NCBI GenBank assembly: GCA_026129545.1
Contig: JAHCHX010000001.1
Span: 2,479,501 to 2,543,500, forward strand
DNA length: 64,000 nt
Source of the DNA: Saprospiraceae bacterium
Lineage (GTDB): Bacteria; Bacteroidota; Bacteroidia; Chitinophagales; Saprospiraceae
Direction of reading: 5' to 3'
A program made the translations under genes and the position numbers. The notes beneath the pieces are model-generated. The model worked only from the letters and a program-made list of their open reading frames with translations. It made no database searches and was not told the DNA's origin. Below, in pieces: positions 61,724-64,000 of this stretch; within the stretch, counting starts at the first letter, position 1; the number at the start of each line of letters is the position of its first letter.

Positions 61724-62446
61724 CTACACTTTTGAAAACACGCGGAAGTACTGAAGCGGTATTTTCCCCTCAAAAAATGCCTTGCCGACAATGGCGCCGC
61801 TACACCCCAGCGCCGTAAGCGCCTCCAAATCGGACACGTCGCTGATGCCGCCACTGGCCACCAAGTGAATATCGGGGAACTTGCCCAGAATATCCTGGTA
61901 AAGGTCGAGTGCCGGGCCGGAGAGCTCGCCATCGCGGGCGATGTCGGTCACGGATATTTGGCTGATGCCGAGGCTGCGCATTTTCCGAATGAAATCGAAT
62001 AGCGAGACCTCCGTTTGCTCGCGCCAGCCATGCACCGCGATTTGGCGGTCGCGCACATCGGCACCCACGAGGAAGCGCTCGGGACCAAATTTTTCGACCC
62101 ATGCACTGAATTCGTCTTGTGCCAACACCGCCACGCTTCCCACGGAGAAAAGCATCGCTCCGGCATCCCATACTTGTTTGAGCGAGGGAATGGAGCGCAA
62201 GCCGCCGCCGTAGTCAATTTGCAGGCGGGTGCGAGCCGCCACGTCGGCGAGAATGTGCAGGTTGGCAGGCCGCCCGCTGCGGGCACCGTCCAAATCCACC
62301 ATGTGGAGGCGCCGGATGCCTGCGGCTTCGAGTTCGAGCGCCAGTTCGAGGGGGCTGGCCGAGTATTCGGTTTTTTGGTCAAAATCGCCTTGACGAAGCC
62401 GGACGAGTTTGCCGTCCAGCAGGTCGAATGAAGGAATGATTTCCAT
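61724..62446 (-). CDS. hisA: phosphoribosylformimino-5-aminoimidazole carboxamide ribotide isomerase
   Basis: A 240-residue TIM barrel: [20 protein letters not shown], with the first catalytic Asp in the FDLLDG motif, where many enzymes have [23 protein letters not shown] and [20 protein letters not shown] follow (second Asp). It isomerises ProFAR to PRFAR. It sits between hisH and hisF. Confidence 0.96.
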   Translation of the reverse strand: MEIIPSFDLLDGKLVRLRQGDFDQKTEYSASPLELALELEAAGIRRLHMVDLDGARSGRPANLHILADVAARTRLQIDYGGGLRSIPSLKQVWDAGAMLFSVGSVAVLAQDEFSAWVEKFGPERFLVGADVRDRQIAVHGWREQTEVSLFDFIRKMRSLGISQISVTDIARDGELSGPALDLYQDILGKFPDIHLVASGGISDVSDLEALTALGCSGAIVGKAFFEGKIPLQYFRVFSKV

Positions 62447-62484
62447 GTAAAAAAAATTTGCTGCCCGAGGCAGTTTGTTTGTTG

Positions 62485-63084
62485 CTACCCTTTGATTTTC
62501 AAAAAATTGCTCAGGATTTTATGCCCCACCGCGCCCGATTTTTCGGGGTGAAACTGCACGGCGTGAAAATTGTCGCGCTGCAAAGCGGCGCTGAACCTCG
62601 TGCCATATTCCGCTCTTGCCGTTGCCGCCGGGTTTTCTTCGGCGTAATAGCTGTGGACAAAATACACAAAACTGTTTTCTTCCAAGCCGTCAAACAGAGC
62701 GCCGCGAAGATGGGACAAATTATTCCAACCGATGTGGGGGACTTTAAGGGGGGGGTGGGCGGCTGCTCCGTTGAAGCGCCGAACGTGCGCGTCGAAGATA
62801 CCGATACAGGTGGTGTCGTTCTCCTCCGAGTGGCGACAAAAAAGTTGCAAGCCCAAGCATATACCCAACACCGGCTGTTGCAGCGAGCGCAGCAGCACGT
62901 CCAATCCACGTTCGCGCAGGTAGCGCATGGCCGACGATGCCTCGCCCACGCCCGGGAAAATGACCCGAGCGGCACCGCGCAGCAATTTTGGGTCGTCGGT
63001 CCATATTGCTTTTTCGCCCAACCTTTCGAGTGCGAACAGGACGGACTGCACGTTCCCGGCGTTGTATTTTACAATAGCTGTCAT
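62485..63084 (-). CDS. hisH: imidazole glycerol phosphate synthase glutamine amidotransferase subunit
   Basis: A 199-residue class I amidotransferase. The nucleophile Cys lies in PVLGICLGLQLFC; the His-Glu pair is in HAVQFHPEKSGAVG. VIFPGVGEASSAMRYL and VPHIGWNNLSHL are typical. It supplies ammonia to HisF. The spacing of 38 bases to hisA supports co-transcription. Confidence 0.97.
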   Translation of the reverse strand: MTAIVKYNAGNVQSVLFALERLGEKAIWTDDPKLLRGAARVIFPGVGEASSAMRYLRERGLDVLLRSLQQPVLGICLGLQLFCRHSEENDTTCIGIFDAHVRRFNGAAAHPPLKVPHIGWNNLSHLRGALFDGLEENSFVYFVHSYYAEENPAATARAEYGTRFSAALQRDNFHAVQFHPEKSGAVGHKILSNFLKIKG

Positions 63085-63194
63085 GTTTGTTTCGCGATGT
63101 GGAGGGTGGAAGCTGGAAGGTAGAAGGTTGCGAGACTTTTTTTAAAAGTTGAACATGGTTTCGATAGTGATGAAATCAGCTCTCCGCCAAGTCT

Positions 63195-64000
63195 TCACAA
63201 AACGCCTTTCGTGGTGGGCAGTTCGGGGTTGTGGGGGTCGCGCTTGGCGCTTGTTTTCAAGGCTCTGGCAAATGTTTTGAAAATCGCTTCGATTTTGTGA
63301 TGCTCGTTTTGGCCTTCGCAGCGGATGTGGAGATTGCAACGGGCGGCATCGGAAAAGGACTTGAAAAAATGCGGAAACATTTCCGTGGGCACATCGCCGA
63401 TTTTTTCGCGGCGAAACGCGGCATCCCACACCAACCAGGGGCGCCCCCCAAAGTCAATAGCGACCTGCGCCAGCGCGTCGTCCATCGGTAGGCCATACCT
63501 TTCGATGCCCCTTTTGTCGCCAAGCGCCAAAGCTACCGCTTCGCCCAGCGTAAGGGCCGTGTCCTCTATGGTGTGATGCTCGTCAATGTGGAGGTCGCCT
63601 TTGGCCTCGATGGTCAAGTCCATGCCGCCGTGTCGCGCCAATTGGTCGAGCAAGTGGTCGAAAAAGCCAAGTCCGGTGTGGATGTTGCTTTGCCCTGTGC
63701 CGTCGAGGTTTAGTTCGACGGTGATGTTCGTCTCGCGGGTGGTGCGTTGGTGGCGCACACGGCGAGGCGGCAGTTTCAAGAATTGATAAATCTCCTCCCA
63801 GTGTTCTGCCACCAATGCGGCCTCCAAGTCCTGATTTTCGGGATTATACTCAATGCCACGTGCGTGCCGCAACACTGCTCCCGGTACCGCCTCTGCCGCT
63901 ATGCCCGAGGCGTTTTTCAAAAAAATCGCTTTCGTCCCGAGGTTCTTGGCCAGCTGCACGTCGGTCAGGCGGTCGCCGACTACGTAAGAGTTTGGCAAAT
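63195..64000 (-). CDS. hisB: histidinol-phosphatase / imidazoleglycerol-phosphate dehydratase, 5' end outside window
   Basis: The visible part starts inside the HAD phosphatase domain ([20 protein letters not shown], the Asp-rich motif IV). It passes through a linker into the dehydratase: [37 protein letters not shown] and [20 protein letters not shown], with [20 protein letters not shown] near the end. The fused form is seen in Bacteroidota and enterobacteria. The gene continues past 64000. It leads the hisH-A-F-IE run. Confidence 0.95.
   Translation of the reverse strand, partial: LPNSYVVGDRLTDVQLAKNLGTKAIFLKNASGIAAEAVPGAVLRHARGIEYNPENQDLEAALVAEHWEEIYQFLKLPPRRVRHQRTTRETNITVELNLDGTGQSNIHTGLGFFDHLLDQLARHGGMDLTIEAKGDLHIDEHHTIEDTALTLGEAVALALGDKRGIERYGLPMDDALAQVAIDFGGRPWLVWDAAFRREKIGDVPTEMFPHFFKSFSDAARCNLHIRCEGQNEHHKIEAIFKTFARALKTSAKRDPHNPELPTTKGVL

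Overview
The window comes from a Bacteroidota chromosome, most likely a member of the Saprospiria. Three secreted proteins have Bacteroidota hallmarks: two end in type IX secretion (T9SS) sorting domains, and a third is a reprolysin-like protease that runs off the left edge. The urocanase is the long form. Promoter boxes of the TAnnTTTG type can be found. Lipoproteins, fasciclin domains and beta-barrel proteins are common. No rRNA or tRNA was recognised.

Layout. 1-2578: secreted metalloprotease, 3' end missing. 2579-10306: accessory stretch around dnaE, with a Sel1 remnant, a DUF6883/DUF4926 pair, a broken PIN toxin-antitoxin pair, a tcmP gene split by a mini-transposon and its DUF5131 partner. 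10311-25728: pyrD, a DNA alkylation repair protein, a T9SS protein, an alpha-amylase lipoprotein, an AraC regulator, a membrane protein, a di-heme cytochrome c, a TonB-domain protein, a fasciclin lipoprotein, a beta-barrel and a TlpA-type thioredoxin. 26010-35990: hutU, a large LRR-Roc-COR (Roco) GTPase, yigZ, a pabB-like enzyme carrying an Asn-Asp-Pro tandem repeat, an arsR-arsM arsenic module, DinB and a phosphoesterase. 36022-40600: a lipoprotein, an OLD-like ATPase/TOPRIM nuclease, murA and a cold-shock gene. 40856-42373: two envelope proteins. 42374-50190: defence-type island with a decayed IS1, a DUF6471 / C5-methyltransferase / restriction enzyme set, and an AT-rich helicase plus partner gene. 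Three attC-like hairpin spacers separate its blocks. 50191-60236: HAD phosphatase, T9SS protein, fumarylacetoacetase, YoaK-like protein, GNAT, NlpC/P60 peptidase, nitrilase-type amidase, PhyH dioxygenase, M28 peptidase and fasciclin protein. 60237-64000: histidine genes hisB-hisH-hisA-hisF-hisIE on the minus strand.

The most unusual content is in the mobile and repeated DNA. A family of short palindromic elements inserts at TA. In two coding sequences, removing the element plus one TA restores a continuous reading frame exactly. Two accessory modules, a toxin-antitoxin pair after dnaE and an OLD-like ATPase after murA, are each followed by a stray copy of the 3' end of the housekeeping gene they sit beside. 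This suggests a common insertion route with no visible integrase. The ars module carries three copies of an ATCG-N8-CGAT operator-like site, one lying over the arsR promoter. Frames, motifs and repeats were read by eye; family names rest on recognised motifs, not on database searches.
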